21,272 bases of DNA from Oscillospiraceae bacterium (GCA_022508705.1 JAFLUO010000021.1:1-21272), one strand, 5' to 3'. Counted from the stretch's first letter, positions 1-7,946 are shown. The notes: generated by a model not told the origin, from the sequence alone. Program-made: numbers and translations.

Positions 1-2
1 GA

Positions 3-134
3 ACAATCAAATCTCTAACCCCACGACAAGTAGCCGATTTACTCGGACACAGCACTTCGCAGATTACCGAGATGTACTATGTGAAGAAAGACACGGCAAG
101 ATTAAATGGAATAACTGATGGATTTGAAATATAA
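3..134 (+). CDS. Tyrosine recombinase/integrase, C-terminal end only (cut by window edge)
   Basis: The open frame enters from the left edge and stops at TAA 132-134, so only the last 43 residues are visible. They include VADLLGHSTSQITEMYY, the usual end of a phage/ICE-type tyrosine recombinase: the LGHS motif carries the last active-site histidine, and a tyrosine in MYY is the DNA-cleaving nucleophile. The enzyme would cut and rejoin DNA at att sites of a mobile element lying to the left. A strong terminator follows about 20 bases later. The gene points toward tRNA-Trp, about 450 bases away, a common integration target, but no att core was found. Nothing can be said about the N-terminal domains. 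The family call is secure; the type of element is a guess. Confidence 0.8.
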   Translation, partial: TIKSLTPRQVADLLGHSTSQITEMYYVKKDTARLNGITDGFEI

Positions 135-152
135 CTGAAACAATACAAAAAC

Positions 153-187
153 GACCGCCAAGAGAAATTTCTTGGCGGTCAAATTTT
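153..187 (+). terminator. Intrinsic terminator after the integrase fragment
   Basis: A perfect 10-bp stem GACCGCCAAG/CTTGGCGGTC (153-162 and 171-180) with an 8-base loop is followed by AAATTTTG. It lies 19 bases after the integrase stop. The tail is short in T, and A-rich sequence on the left side means it could also work on the minus strand. Confidence 0.7.
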
Positions 188-540
188 GATACGCTGTAAA
201 CAAAGAATAAAGAAATTCCGCTGGACATTTGAAAACAGTTGTGGTATTTGTTGTGTTGCGGATACGCAGATTCCGTTTGTCGCAAAACAAAAGGGTAACG
301 GCGAGGAATAAAATCCTTGCCGTTATCTCTTGAAACTTTCTGCAAAGCAGGGTACTCACTAAAATTTGCGGTTAGAAATCAGCCAAAATCACTGCTACAT
401 TCCGCAAATAATTGATGCTATTTTGATGATGTAGCAGACGGAAATGTTACAAATGGTTACCACCAGATGCGAAATTAATGCCTAATTCAAAGTATCAAAA
501 CGGAAAAATTAGACCGTGCGCCGAGCCATAAAAAGCAAAG
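188..540. other. Gene-free stretch with two inverted repeats
   Basis: No convincing gene is seen here. Two hairpins stand out. The first is AACGGCGAGG/CCTTGCCGTT at 297-306 and 315-324 (10 bp, one G-T pair, 8-base loop). The second is the 9-bp pair CTGCTACAT/ATGTAGCAG at 392-400 and 429-437. Short open frames on both strands lack ribosome sites. The position, between an integrase end and a tRNA gene, fits the terminal non-coding part of an integrated element, but no direct repeat marks an att site. Confidence 0.45.
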
Positions 541-575
541 AAAAAGCCTTGAAACCACGCTGTTTCAAGGCTTTT
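541..575 (-). terminator. Intrinsic terminator of tRNA-Trp
   Basis: A perfect 14-bp stem (542-555 paired with 562-575, core AAGCCTTGAAAC/GTTTCAAGGCTT) with a 6-base loop. Read on the minus strand it starts 4 bases after the tRNA 3' end and is followed by a T run, so it ends the tRNA transcript. Confidence 0.85.
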
Positions 576-579
576 CGTG

Positions 580-655
580 TGGCAGGGGCAGAAGGACTTG
601 AACCCTCGGCACGCGGTTTTGGAGACCGCTGCTCTACCAACTGAGCTATACCCCT
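580..655 (-). tRNA. trnW: tRNA-Trp (anticodon CCA), 3'-CCA encoded
   Basis: On the minus strand the 76 bases fold as a standard tRNA. The 7-bp acceptor AGGGGTA pairs with TGCCCCT by one wobble, and a G discriminator and encoded CCA follow. The D-arm contains AGCTCAGTTGGTAGAGC. The anticodon stem GCGGT/ACCGC holds the 7-base loop CTCCAAA, so the anticodon is CCA, which reads UGG (tryptophan). The T-arm has GGTTCAAGTCC. It has its own consensus promoter and terminator, so it is a single-gene unit. Confidence 0.97.
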
Positions 656-701
656 AAATTTAAGTTTACTGCTTTTGAAAATGTCTCAAAAGCACTATTA
701 C

Positions 702-730
702 ATTATACATATAAAGGGGTATTTTGTCAA
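702..730 (-). promoter_or_regulatory. Consensus sigma-A promoter of tRNA-Trp
   Basis: On the minus strand, TTGACA (725-730) and TATAAT (702-707) are separated by exactly 17 bases. Both boxes match the consensus fully. The tRNA 5' end is about 46 bases downstream, leaving a short leader to be removed by processing. Confidence 0.9.
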
Positions 731-841
731 CTCTTATTTTTAATGTACTATAATTGATTTAGAGTGCAGGAATATTCACAATAACATTTGCAAAAAACGA
801 GGTAATGTTTTTGTTCAATCTTCATACTGACTTTGTCTGCA

Positions 842-1246
842 TTATTTTATATTCTTTTCGCCCAGAACCTTATTAACCTGTTTTGCATTGGCTTTTGAGC
901 TGAAATAAGTGAGCAGATAAACTATAATATAGATAATTAAAAACGCAGGAAGCATATTTTTTAAAGTGTCCGTAATGCTGTTATTGTAGTCGCAAGCGAT
1001 ATCGGCACCTAAAACGACACAGAAAACACATACAAAATGAATAAGCGTTGATACGGCAAGCTTAAACTTGTCGGTGAACATAATTGTTGTTACAACTCCG
1101 CAAAGGAAGGATGCCACAGCCCAAATCAGCATTTCCTTAACGGTGCAGCCCTCGCCGCCCATAAAAAAGACTGACATTGTAGTCATAAAAAATCCGATTC
1201 CCGTTCCCATAATTCCGAATTGCATTACATTCAATAATTTTTTCAT
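842..1246 (-). CDS. DUF3021 family four-helix membrane protein
   Basis: The 134-residue protein consists mostly of four hydrophobic segments (about residues 8-28, 38-56, 63-83 and 98-116) with a charged C-terminal tail, the plan of DUF3021 proteins. In Firmicutes these are usually encoded right after a LytTR-domain regulator, as here, and are thought to sit in the cytoplasmic membrane and modulate that regulator; no biochemical role is known to me. The start is ATG at 1246, preceded by AGGAGA, and that ribosome site overlaps the stop codon of the upstream gene, so the two are translationally linked and clearly one operon. The family call rests on topology plus context; the function is unproven. 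Confidence 0.75.
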   Translation of the reverse strand: MKKLLNVMQFGIMGTGIGFFMTTMSVFFMGGEGCTVKEMLIWAVASFLCGVVTTIMFTDKFKLAVSTLIHFVCVFCVVLGADIACDYNNSITDTLKNMLPAFLIIYIIVYLLTYFSSKANAKQVNKVLGEKNIK

Positions 1247-1251
1247 AAAAT

Positions 1252-1695
1252 TTATCTCCTTATAAAATCTTTAAATGAACTGAAAAATTTTCTTGAAATA
1301 ATAAGAGTTTCGCTGATGCCTTTCAGCACGGCACAATAATTACCGCTGAACTCTGCAGTAATTGATTTAACGTAATTGATGTTTACAACCGTGCTTTTGT
1401 TTATCTGAATAAATCCCTTGCTTTTTAAGGAGTTCGACAGCTCATACAGTCTTTCTTTGATTTCGTATTGACCGTTTTTGGTTACGGCATATGTTTTGTT
1501 TTGAGCGGAATAGAAATAAATAATATCGTCAGAGCTGTAAAGAAAGCTTTCGTTTTCCCTGAGAAGCACCAACCTACTGAATTTTGAAGCATCATTGAGT
1601 GCCGATATTATACGCACAGCCTCTTCACTGTTTATATCACCCTTGATGATGACTTCAATCTCCTGATTTTCAGAGGACTCTAAAATGATTTTCAA
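1252..1695 (-). CDS. LytTR-domain DNA-binding regulator
   Basis: This 147-residue protein has no receiver domain. Residues from about 45 to the end form a LytTR DNA-binding domain: the run from LRENESFLYSSDDIIYF through the strand around YAVTKNGQYEI to GFIQINKSTVVNINYV and the ISRKFF end is typical. Such stand-alone LytTR regulators bind direct repeats near their own promoter and often control a co-transcribed membrane protein, here the DUF3021 gene 5 bases downstream. The start codon is TTG (1693-1695), chosen because a full AGGAGGTG ribosome site lies 5 bases upstream and no ATG fits. No clear LytTR target repeats or strong promoter were found in the 170 bases upstream. Confidence 0.85.
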   Translation of the reverse strand: MKIILESSENQEIEVIIKGDINSEEAVRIISALNDASKFSRLVLLRENESFLYSSDDIIYFYSAQNKTYAVTKNGQYEIKERLYELSNSLKSKGFIQINKSTVVNINYVKSITAEFSGNYCAVLKGISETLIISRKFFSSFKDFIRR

Positions 1696-1700
1696 AATCT

Positions 1701-1708
1701 CACCTCCT
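1701..1708 (-). promoter_or_regulatory. Ribosome site fixing a TTG start for the LytTR gene
   Basis: AGGAGGTG on the minus strand, 5 bases before TTG. It is a near-perfect anti-16S match and is the reason for accepting the rare start codon. Confidence 0.85.
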
Positions 1709-1934
1709 GTCTGAATTCATTTTAAATAAATTAAATGCTTTTGTAACTTGAACTTAGGTAAGCCGTCAAAATTGATGTTTAACTGGTGAATTTCAATATT
1801 TAAAAATGTGTTTACTGTAGCCTGCACAAATATTTTAACACAATTGTAGATTTTATTATTAAAGTATGGTACAATTAAACATCATAAGATTAAACGATTT
1901 TAATAGAAAAATCAAAATAAGTGAGGTAAATTTT

Positions 1935-3068
1935 ATGATTTACAGGGATTTTCAAGGTGTTAAAATATCAGGTCTCGGTCTTGGTATGATGCGTTTACCT
2001 GTTATTGATAATGATGACGCAGTTATTGATGAAAAAGCCGCCGCAGAAATGGTTGATTACGCTTATAAAAACGGGGTGAATTATTTTGATACCGCTTGGG
2101 GTTACCACAACGGCAATTCAGAGCTTGTTGCAGGCAAACTTTTATCTGCTTATCCGAGAGAAAACTATTATCTTGCAAGTAAATTCCCCGGGTATGACAA
2201 TTCAAATATGCCCAAAGTTAAAGAGATTTTTGAGGAACAACTGAAAAAATGTCAGACACCATATTTTGACTTTTATCTTTTCCATAATGTTTACGAGGGA
2301 AATATTGACGATTATCTTGACCCGAAATTCGGCATTTTAGAATATCTTCTTGAGCAGAAAAAGAACGGACGCATTAAACACCTCGGCTTTTCCGTACACG
2401 GAAGCTGTGAGGTAATTAAGCGTTTTCTTGACGCTTACGGCGAGCACATGGAGTTTTGCCAGTTACAGTTAAACTACATGGATTGGCATTTTCAGAATGC
2501 TAAGGAAAAAGCAGAAATAATACAGAATGCCGGAATTCCGATTTGGGTAATGGAGCCGCTTCGTGGCGGTAAACTTGCAAAGATGCCTGACGGTGTAAAA
2601 GAAGAACTTGCGAAAATGCGTCCTGATGAAAGTGTGCCAGCCTGGGCTTTCAGATTTTTGCAATCAATTCCCGGCGTTACGGTAGTGCTTTCGGGCATGT
2701 CAACTATGGAGCAATTAAAGGATAATATTTCAATTTGGCAAGAGGATAAGCCCCTTACAAAGTCAGAATTTGACCGAATTGTTGAGCTTGTAGATGAGGA
2801 CACCCAAAAAGGCGGTCTTCCTTGCACAGCTTGCCACTATTGCACATCTCACTGTCCGCAAAATTTGCCGATACCTGAGTTAATTGCGCTTTATAATGAG
2901 CATAAAATCACAGGCGGCGGTTTCATAGCGCCGATGGCAGTCGGCAGTATGCCGGAGGAAAAACGCCCGAAAAATTGTATAGGATGCAGGGGATGTGAGG
3001 CTGTTTGCCCGCAACAAATTAGGATTTCCGAAATGATGGACAACTTCTCAGAGATGATTGGTATGTAA
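1935..3068 (+). CDS. Aldo/keto reductase with C-terminal 2x[4Fe-4S] ferredoxin domain
   Basis: A 377-residue cytosolic oxidoreductase. Residues 1-290 form an aldo/keto reductase barrel with the whole catalytic tetrad visible: D52 and Y57 (FDTAWGYHNG), K83 (ASKFPG) and H117 (YLFHNVY). The C-terminal part holds two CxxCxxCxxxCP cluster motifs (C297/300/303/307 and C348/351/354/358), as in ferredoxin. This fused form is common in strict anaerobes; its substrate is generally unknown, and NAD(P)H or ferredoxin coupling is an inference. The start at 1935 is chosen because GTGAGG lies 8 bases before it. An in-frame ATG at 1866 would add 23 residues that do not belong to the family and has no ribosome site. 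It is monocistronic: divergent from the LytTR operon and followed by a terminator. Confidence 0.92.
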   Translation: MIYRDFQGVKISGLGLGMMRLPVIDNDDAVIDEKAAAEMVDYAYKNGVNYFDTAWGYHNGNSELVAGKLLSAYPRENYYLASKFPGYDNSNMPKVKEIFEEQLKKCQTPYFDFYLFHNVYEGNIDDYLDPKFGILEYLLEQKKNGRIKHLGFSVHGSCEVIKRFLDAYGEHMEFCQLQLNYMDWHFQNAKEKAEIIQNAGIPIWVMEPLRGGKLAKMPDGVKEELAKMRPDESVPAWAFRFLQSIPGVTVVLSGMSTMEQLKDNISIWQEDKPLTKSEFDRIVELVDEDTQKGGLPCTACHYCTSHCPQNLPIPELIALYNEHKITGGGFIAPMAVGSMPEEKRPKNCIGCRGCEAVCPQQIRISEMMDNFSEMIGM

Positions 3069-3091
3069 AGTCAATACACTTTACAGAGTGT

Positions 3092-3126
3092 CAGCGGTAA
3101 CTAAAAGTTACCGCTGATTTTATTTT
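3092..3126 (+). terminator. Intrinsic terminator after the aldo/keto reductase
   Basis: A perfect 10-bp stem CAGCGGTAAC/GTTACCGCTG (3092-3101 and 3107-3116), loop TAAAA, then ATTTTATTTT. Confidence 0.9.
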
Positions 3127-3223
3127 GGCTATATTTGAAAAATAATTGTAAAAAATATTAAAAATATATGAAAAGCAGAGAAAACAAGAGAAAAACAGAG
3201 ATATCCCATAACGAAATGTTAAA

Positions 3224-3240
3224 TTTGACCTTTTTTGACC
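3224..3240 (-). promoter_or_regulatory. CtsR operator 1
   Basis: The minus strand reads GGTCAAA-AAA-GGTCAAA, a perfect match to the CtsR heptad repeat RGTCAAA-NAN-RGTCAAA. It lies just upstream of the -35 box of the ctsR promoter, so CtsR bound here would block polymerase. Confidence 0.93.
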
Positions 3241-3241
3241 T

Positions 3242-3269
3242 TTGATTATTGGTCAAAATTGTATATAAT
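3242..3269 (+). promoter_or_regulatory. Sigma-A promoter of the ctsR operon
   Basis: TTGATT (3242-3247), 16-base spacer, TATAAT (3264-3269). A single GGTCAAA half-site lies in the spacer at 3251-3257, and full CtsR boxes flank the promoter on both sides. Confidence 0.8.
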
Positions 3270-3280
3270 ATGACTTGTAA

Positions 3281-3297
3281 GGTCAAAGAAAGTCAAA
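3281..3297 (+). promoter_or_regulatory. CtsR operator 2
   Basis: GGTCAAA-GAA-AGTCAAA is a second perfect CtsR box, starting 12 bases after the -10 box, at or just after the expected transcription start. A further partial GTCAAAC follows. Together with operator 1 it brackets the promoter. Confidence 0.93.
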
Positions 3298-3356
3298 GTC
3301 AAACGCAAAACATAATAAGTCAAGCAAAAATACAATAAAAGAAATACGGTGATAAA

Positions 3357-3803
3357 GTGAATATAAGTAATATAATATCGCAAATGATTATTGAAATGCT
3401 TGAAGACGGCGGCAGTACGGAAATTCAGCGTAATGAACTTGCTCAAAAAATCGGATGTGTGCCGAGTCAGATAAATTACGTTATTTCATCACGGTTTACG
3501 CCCGAACACGGCTATATAGTTGAAAGTCGCAGAGGCGGTGGGGGATACATTCGGATTACGAGAGCCAACTTTGATGTTGACACATTTAAAATGCATGTTG
3601 TCAACTCAATAGGTCAGCAGATTGATGACAGCGCTTGTAAAGCGTATGTAAGAAATTTTTACGACAGAGATTTGATTGATGAAAAAACGGCAAAACTAAT
3701 TTTAGCGGCTGTTTGCGGAAATGCCTATAAAGACATTCCGAAAACTTATGCAGACACAATCAGAGCCTCAATATTCAAACAGATTTTATTAAATACATTA
3801 TAA
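3357..3803 (+). CDS. ctsR: CtsR, class III heat-shock repressor
   Basis: A 148-residue transcriptional repressor of clp genes. The N-terminal winged helix is very well conserved: VPSQINYVISSRFT is the recognition region and the wing is ESRRGGGGYIRI, whose glycine-rich turn is the known thermosensor in CtsR proteins. The C-terminal half (about 80-148) is the four-helix dimerisation domain targeted by McsB/ClpC in low-GC Gram-positives. The start is GTG at 3357, which gives the usual family N-terminus (MNISNII); its ribosome site (GGTGA) is weak. It is the first gene of a four-gene operon and is bound by its own product at two upstream boxes, so the operon is autoregulated. Confidence 0.96.
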   Translation: MNISNIISQMIIEMLEDGGSTEIQRNELAQKIGCVPSQINYVISSRFTPEHGYIVESRRGGGGYIRITRANFDVDTFKMHVVNSIGQQIDDSACKAYVRNFYDRDLIDEKTAKLILAAVCGNAYKDIPKTYADTIRASIFKQILLNTL

Positions 3804-3830
3804 ACTTAAATAGGAAAGGCAGGAAATTTT

Positions 3831-4340
3831 ATGTTATGTCAGAATTGCGGAAAATACGAAGCTACTACACACGTTAAAAGAATTATAAACGGCGAAGCGG
3901 CGGAGGCCCACCTTTGCTCAGGTTGTGCAAAGATGCTTGGCTATGAAGACGTTTTCGGAGGATTTGGCAATATATTCGGTTCGTTTTTTGGCTCGTTTTT
4001 AGGCGATACGGGAGTGGGCTCGCTTTCAGCACGAACACTTAAATGCGAAAAATGCGGCAGTACCTTTAACGATATAGTTGAAAGCGGAAAAATCGGCTGT
4101 GCAGAGTGTTATAAAACCTTTTACGAAAAACTTCTTCCGTCTTTGCAAAGAATCCACGGAAAGACTCGCCATGAGGGAAAAATTCCCAATAAAATTGCAG
4201 TCAAAGAAGATAACTTAAAGGAGCAAATTGAAAAATTGGAAGAAGAACTGAAAATGGCAGTTGAAGCGCAAAATTACGAAACGGCGGCGCTTCTGCGTGA
4301 CAGAATAAAAGAACTGAAGGAGGGCGGAAAAAATGAGTAA
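3831..4340 (+). CDS. mcsA: McsA, zinc-binding activator of McsB
   Basis: The 169-residue protein has four CxxC pairs (C3/C6, C29/C32, C72/C75, C90/C93) forming two zinc modules separated by a glycine/phenylalanine-rich linker (about 41-58). A UVR-type helical motif ends the protein (about 129-164, with NYETAALLRDRIKEL). In the family McsA binds and stimulates the arginine kinase McsB and helps deliver substrates to ClpC, whose middle domain also carries a UVR motif. It follows ctsR by 27 bases with an AGGAAAGG site, and its last 8 bases overlap mcsB (ATGAGTAA), so the two partners are translationally coupled. Length and layout are normal for the family. Confidence 0.95.
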   Translation: MLCQNCGKYEATTHVKRIINGEAAEAHLCSGCAKMLGYEDVFGGFGNIFGSFFGSFLGDTGVGSLSARTLKCEKCGSTFNDIVESGKIGCAECYKTFYEKLLPSLQRIHGKTRHEGKIPNKIAVKEDNLKEQIEKLEEELKMAVEAQNYETAALLRDRIKELKEGGKNE

Positions 4341-5340
4341 ATGGTATATCGGCGCAGGTGAACAAAACGATGTTGTTATCAGCACAAGAATAAGATTTGC
4401 AAGAAACATTGCAGAATACCCGTTCCCCTGTAAGCTTAACACTAAGAGCAGAACGGAGCTTAACGGGATAATCAAAGATGCCGCCCTGAGCGATAATAAA
4501 TACGGTCTGCGATTCGTTGAAATGAAAACACTTGCAGGCTTTGAGGCGGCAAGTATGGCTGAAAGACATATAATCAGCCCCGAATTTGCCTCAGATGCAG
4601 ACGGCAGAGCGATGCTCATTTCTCCCGATGAGGATATTTGCATAATGCTTTGCGAAGAGGACCACATCAGGCTTCAGGTAATGCGCCCGGGATTTGCTCT
4701 TGACGAAGCGTATTCCGTTGCAAATGAAATAGATGACAGTCTTAACAGCAAATTCAATTTTGCATTTGACAGCCGCATTGGCTACCTTACTCAATGCCCC
4801 ACCAACTTGGGCACAGGTATGAGGGCATCTGTAATGCTTCATTTGCCCGCTCTTTCAATGAACGGCGGAATAAGCAGACTTATTAACACCGTTTCAAAGC
4901 TCGGTCTTACTATTCGCGGTGCATTCGGCGAGGGCAGTGAGGCTGTGGGAGATATGTATCAGCTCAGCAATCAAATTACACTTGGAATTTCCGAGAAAGC
5001 GGCAATAGAAAATCTTAAATCAATAACCTTGCAGCTTTGCGCACAGGAGCGTGCCGCAAGAGCAGAGATGCTCAAAAGTATTGATACTGAGGATGCCGTT
5101 TTCCGTGCATACGGTCTTTTAAAATGGGCAAAGCTTTTAAGTACGGAAGAGTTTATGCAAAATCTTTCTCTTGTAAGGCTCGGCTCAGTTTCGGGCAAAC
5201 TGCCCGTACCCCTTAAAACAGTTACCGAACTTATGATTTCACTACAGCCTGCTACAATCAACGCAAAGGCAGGGCGAAAACTCCCTCCCCGTGAAAGAGA
5301 TTTCGAGAGGGCAAAGACAGTTCGTGAAAGCTTGGAATGA
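4333..5340 (+). CDS. mcsB: McsB, protein-arginine kinase
   Basis: A 335-residue phosphagen-kinase-like enzyme that phosphorylates arginine residues on proteins, including CtsR and substrates marked for ClpCP degradation. Visible signatures are the nucleotide-binding STRIRFARN (17-25) and the catalytic loop CPTNLGTGMRASVMLHLP with active-site C155. Near the C-terminus the RDxxRA motif (R322, D323, R326, A327) forms the phospho-arginine-sensing pocket described for McsB. An AAGGAGG-type site inside mcsA precedes the start. The gene is directly followed by an intrinsic hairpin before clpC. All key residues seem present, so the enzyme should be active. Confidence 0.96.
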   Translation: MSKWYIGAGEQNDVVISTRIRFARNIAEYPFPCKLNTKSRTELNGIIKDAALSDNKYGLRFVEMKTLAGFEAASMAERHIISPEFASDADGRAMLISPDEDICIMLCEEDHIRLQVMRPGFALDEAYSVANEIDDSLNSKFNFAFDSRIGYLTQCPTNLGTGMRASVMLHLPALSMNGGISRLINTVSKLGLTIRGAFGEGSEAVGDMYQLSNQITLGISEKAAIENLKSITLQLCAQERAARAEMLKSIDTEDAVFRAYGLLKWAKLLSTEEFMQNLSLVRLGSVSGKLPVPLKTVTELMISLQPATINAKAGRKLPPRERDFERAKTVRESLE

Positions 5341-5345
5341 TTTTA

Positions 5346-5373
5346 ACGGGGGATTTTATCCCCCGTGTTTTTT
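5346..5373 (+). terminator. Intrinsic terminator inside the operon, between mcsB and clpC
   Basis: A perfect 9-bp stem ACGGGGGAT/ATCCCCCGT (5346-5354 and 5358-5366) with a TTT loop is followed by GTTTTTT. It begins 6 bases after the mcsB stop and ends 17 bases before the clpC start. The stem plus T run is as good as the true end-of-gene terminators in this window, so clpC output probably depends on read-through or on a promoter inside mcsB. Confidence 0.8.
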
Positions 5374-5389
5374 GAAAGGAGTTTAACTT

Positions 5390-7828
5390 ATGTATAGTTT
5401 TACAGGATTTACAGAAAAAGCAAACAATGCGCTCAATAAGGCGCTTGAATCGGCAGAAGATTTAGGACACACATATATTGGAAGCGAGCATATTTTGTTA
5501 GGACTTGTGAGCGACACATCTTCACAGGCAGGCAGAATTTTGGCTTCTGAAAAAATAACATACGAAAATGTTTATAAAATGATAAAGGAGAGCGTTGGAG
5601 CAGGCATTCCCACCGAACTGGTTTCGTCGGATTTTACTCCGAGGGCAAAATATATTGTTGAAAGCGCATTGATGCTTTCATCTTCCATGGGTCAGGCACT
5701 GGCGGGCACGGAACACATTCTTTTGGCTCTTTGCCGTGAGGGAACGGGCTTTGCCTGCGAAATTTTGAACAGATTCGGAATGTCTGTTCAGAATATTGCT
5801 AAATCCGTAGCGAAAGAACAAAATTCAAATAAGACCCGAAGCGGTAAAAAATCAGAAGGTAATTCAAATCTTGAAAAATATTCAAGAGATTTGACTGAGC
5901 TTGTAAAGGAAAACAAAATCGACCCCGTTATCGGCAGGGAAGAGGAGATTAACAGAGTTATTCAAATTCTTACACGTAGAACAAAAAATAACCCTTGCCT
6001 TATCGGCGAGCCGGGTGTGGGCAAAACCGCAATCGTTGAGGGGCTTGCCCTTAAAATTGTCAACGGTGAGGTTCCTGAACTTCTCAAGGATAAAAGAATA
6101 CTCTCTCTTGACCTTACGGGCATGGTAGCAGGCACAAAATACAGAGGCGATTTTGAAGAGAGAATAAAAAGCATCATTGAAGAAGCTAAAAATGATGAGA
6201 ATACCGTTCTTTTCATTGACGAGGTTCACACACTTGTCGGCGCAGGCAGTGCAGAGGGTGCAGTTGATGCGGCAAATATTTTAAAGCCGTCACTCGCTCG
6301 CGGTGAGCTTCAGGTCATCGGCGCTACAACTATTGACGAATACCGCAAAAATATTGAGAAAGATCCTGCCCTTGAGCGACGTTTTCAGCCTGTTACCGTG
6401 GGCGAGCCGTCAGAGGAGGATGCCGTTGAAATATTAAAAGGTATAAGAGATAAATATGAGGCTCACCATAAAGTTAAAATAACCGATGAAGCAATAAAAG
6501 CGGCAGTTTCGCTTTCAGCAAGGTATATCGGTGACAGATTTTTGCCCGACAAAGCCATTGACCTTATTGACGAGGCGGCTTCAAAGGTAAGGCTTAAACA
6601 GTTTACAGCTCCTCCCGAGCTTAAAGAAATGGAACGAAACCTTAATAAAACCTCTGCCGAAAAGCAAAATGCAGTTGAGCGGCAGGATTACGAAAAAGCG
6701 GCATCTTTGCGTGACGAGGAAAAAGAACTTAAGAGAAAATATGACGAAGAAAAAGCAAAATGGTCTAATTCAGACGGCGGAAAATCAATGTCCGTAACCG
6801 AAACGGAAATCGCCGAGATTGTTTCAGGCTGGACGGGTATTCCCGTTACGCAGATGACCGAAAAAGAAAGCGAAAGACTTCTTAAAATGGAAGATGAACT
6901 TCACAAAAGAATTATTGGCCAGGACAAAGCAGTTTCAGCCGTTGCAAAGGCTATAAGAAGAGGCCGCGCAGGGCTGAAAGACCCCAAAAGACCCATTGGT
7001 TCGTTCCTTTTCTGCGGACCTACGGGCGTTGGTAAAACAGAGCTTTCAAAGGCGCTTGCATCCTCGCTTTTCGGTGATGAAAATGCGATGATTCGCCTTG
7101 ATATGTCTGAATTTATGGAAAAGCACACCGTGTCAAAGCTTATCGGCTCACCACCCGGTTATGTCGGTTTTGACGAGGGCGGTCAGCTTACTGAGAAAAT
7201 CCGCAGAAAGCCTTATTCAGTTCTGCTGTTCGATGAAATTGAAAAGGCACACCCCGACGTTTTCAATATGCTGTTGCAAATTCTTGACGACGGCGTTCTG
7301 ACCGATTCAAAGGGCAGAAAGGTGGATTTTAAAAACTGCGTAATTATAATGACATCAAACATCGGTGCAAGACAAATAAACGAGGAAATGCACTCTTTTG
7401 GCTTTGCAGACAGCACGGGTGACGGAAACTCGGAGGAAAAAATAAAGAACGCTGTAAACGGCGAGCTTAAAAATATGTTCCGCCCCGAATTCCTTAACAG
7501 AATTGACGATATAATCATCTTTAACCGTCTTACAAAAGAGCAAATTGCGCAAATAGCGGAGAATCTGCTCGCAGACCTTAAAAAGCGTCTTTCTTCTATT
7601 GAATTCAGCGTTGATTTTGATGAAAGCGTTAAAGAGCTTATATTAAAGGAAGGCTATGACAAGGTTTACGGCGCAAGACCGCTAAAAAGAGCGGTCAGAG
7701 CAAAGGTTGAAGATGTTTTGTCTGAAAAAATCCTTGACGGTACAATCAAAAAAGGTGTAGATTATATCTGTTCCGCAGACGAAAACGGTCAGCTTATAAT
7801 CACTGATAAAAATATGGAAAATCAGTAA
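5390..7828 (+). CDS. clpC: ClpC, AAA+ unfoldase of the ClpCP protease
   Basis: The 812-residue ATP-driven unfoldase feeds proteins into ClpP. Domains in order are two Clp-N repeats (about 1-145); first AAA+ module with Walker A GEPGVGKTA and Walker B VLFIDEVH; a short middle domain with a UVR-like coiled coil (about 410-460, QDYEKAASLRDEEKELKRKY); second AAA+ module with Walker A GPTGVGKTE and Walker B LLFDEIEKAHP; and a C-terminal D2-small domain. The short middle domain separates ClpC from ClpB. AAAGGAG precedes the ATG. It is the last gene of the ctsR operon, placed after an internal terminator. No CtsR box or clear promoter lies directly upstream. Confidence 0.97.
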   Translation: MYSFTGFTEKANNALNKALESAEDLGHTYIGSEHILLGLVSDTSSQAGRILASEKITYENVYKMIKESVGAGIPTELVSSDFTPRAKYIVESALMLSSSMGQALAGTEHILLALCREGTGFACEILNRFGMSVQNIAKSVAKEQNSNKTRSGKKSEGNSNLEKYSRDLTELVKENKIDPVIGREEEINRVIQILTRRTKNNPCLIGEPGVGKTAIVEGLALKIVNGEVPELLKDKRILSLDLTGMVAGTKYRGDFEERIKSIIEEAKNDENTVLFIDEVHTLVGAGSAEGAVDAANILKPSLARGELQVIGATTIDEYRKNIEKDPALERRFQPVTVGEPSEEDAVEILKGIRDKYEAHHKVKITDEAIKAAVSLSARYIGDRFLPDKAIDLIDEAASKVRLKQFTAPPELKEMERNLNKTSAEKQNAVERQDYEKAASLRDEEKELKRKYDEEKAKWSNSDGGKSMSVTETEIAEIVSGWTGIPVTQMTEKESERLLKMEDELHKRIIGQDKAVSAVAKAIRRGRAGLKDPKRPIGSFLFCGPTGVGKTELSKALASSLFGDENAMIRLDMSEFMEKHTVSKLIGSPPGYVGFDEGGQLTEKIRRKPYSVLLFDEIEKAHPDVFNMLLQILDDGVLTDSKGRKVDFKNCVIIMTSNIGARQINEEMHSFGFADSTGDGNSEEKIKNAVNGELKNMFRPEFLNRIDDIIIFNRLTKEQIAQIAENLLADLKKRLSSIEFSVDFDESVKELILKEGYDKVYGARPLKRAVRAKVEDVLSEKILDGTIKKGVDYICSADENGQLIITDKNMENQ

Positions 7829-7917
7829 AGAATTAGGTGAATTTTGTTTCTAATACAGCGTGTTTTCCATTGAAAATTAAAAAAAAGGACAAGCGTTAAA
7901 AAAAATAAAAAAAACAC

Positions 7918-7946
7918 TTTACAAACTGAAAAAACTGTGTTATGAT
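7918..7946 (+). promoter_or_regulatory. Strong sigma-A promoter of the surface-protein operon
   Basis: TTTACA (7918-7923), 17-base spacer, TATGAT (7941-7946). An A-rich tract directly upstream (7877-7914) could serve as an UP element. The leader to the ATG at 8020 is about 65 bases and contains AAGGAGAG. Confidence 0.85.

Noticed and set aside
64..359. Overlapping minus-strand open frames of 93 and 85 codons
   Set aside because: No ribosome site, composition unlike the genes here, and they cross two hairpins and the end of the integrase gene; better seen as non-coding.
1866..1934. Upstream ATG extending the aldo/keto reductase by 23 residues
   Set aside because: No ribosome site there, the added residues are not family-like, and GTGAGG lies at the right distance before ATG 1935.
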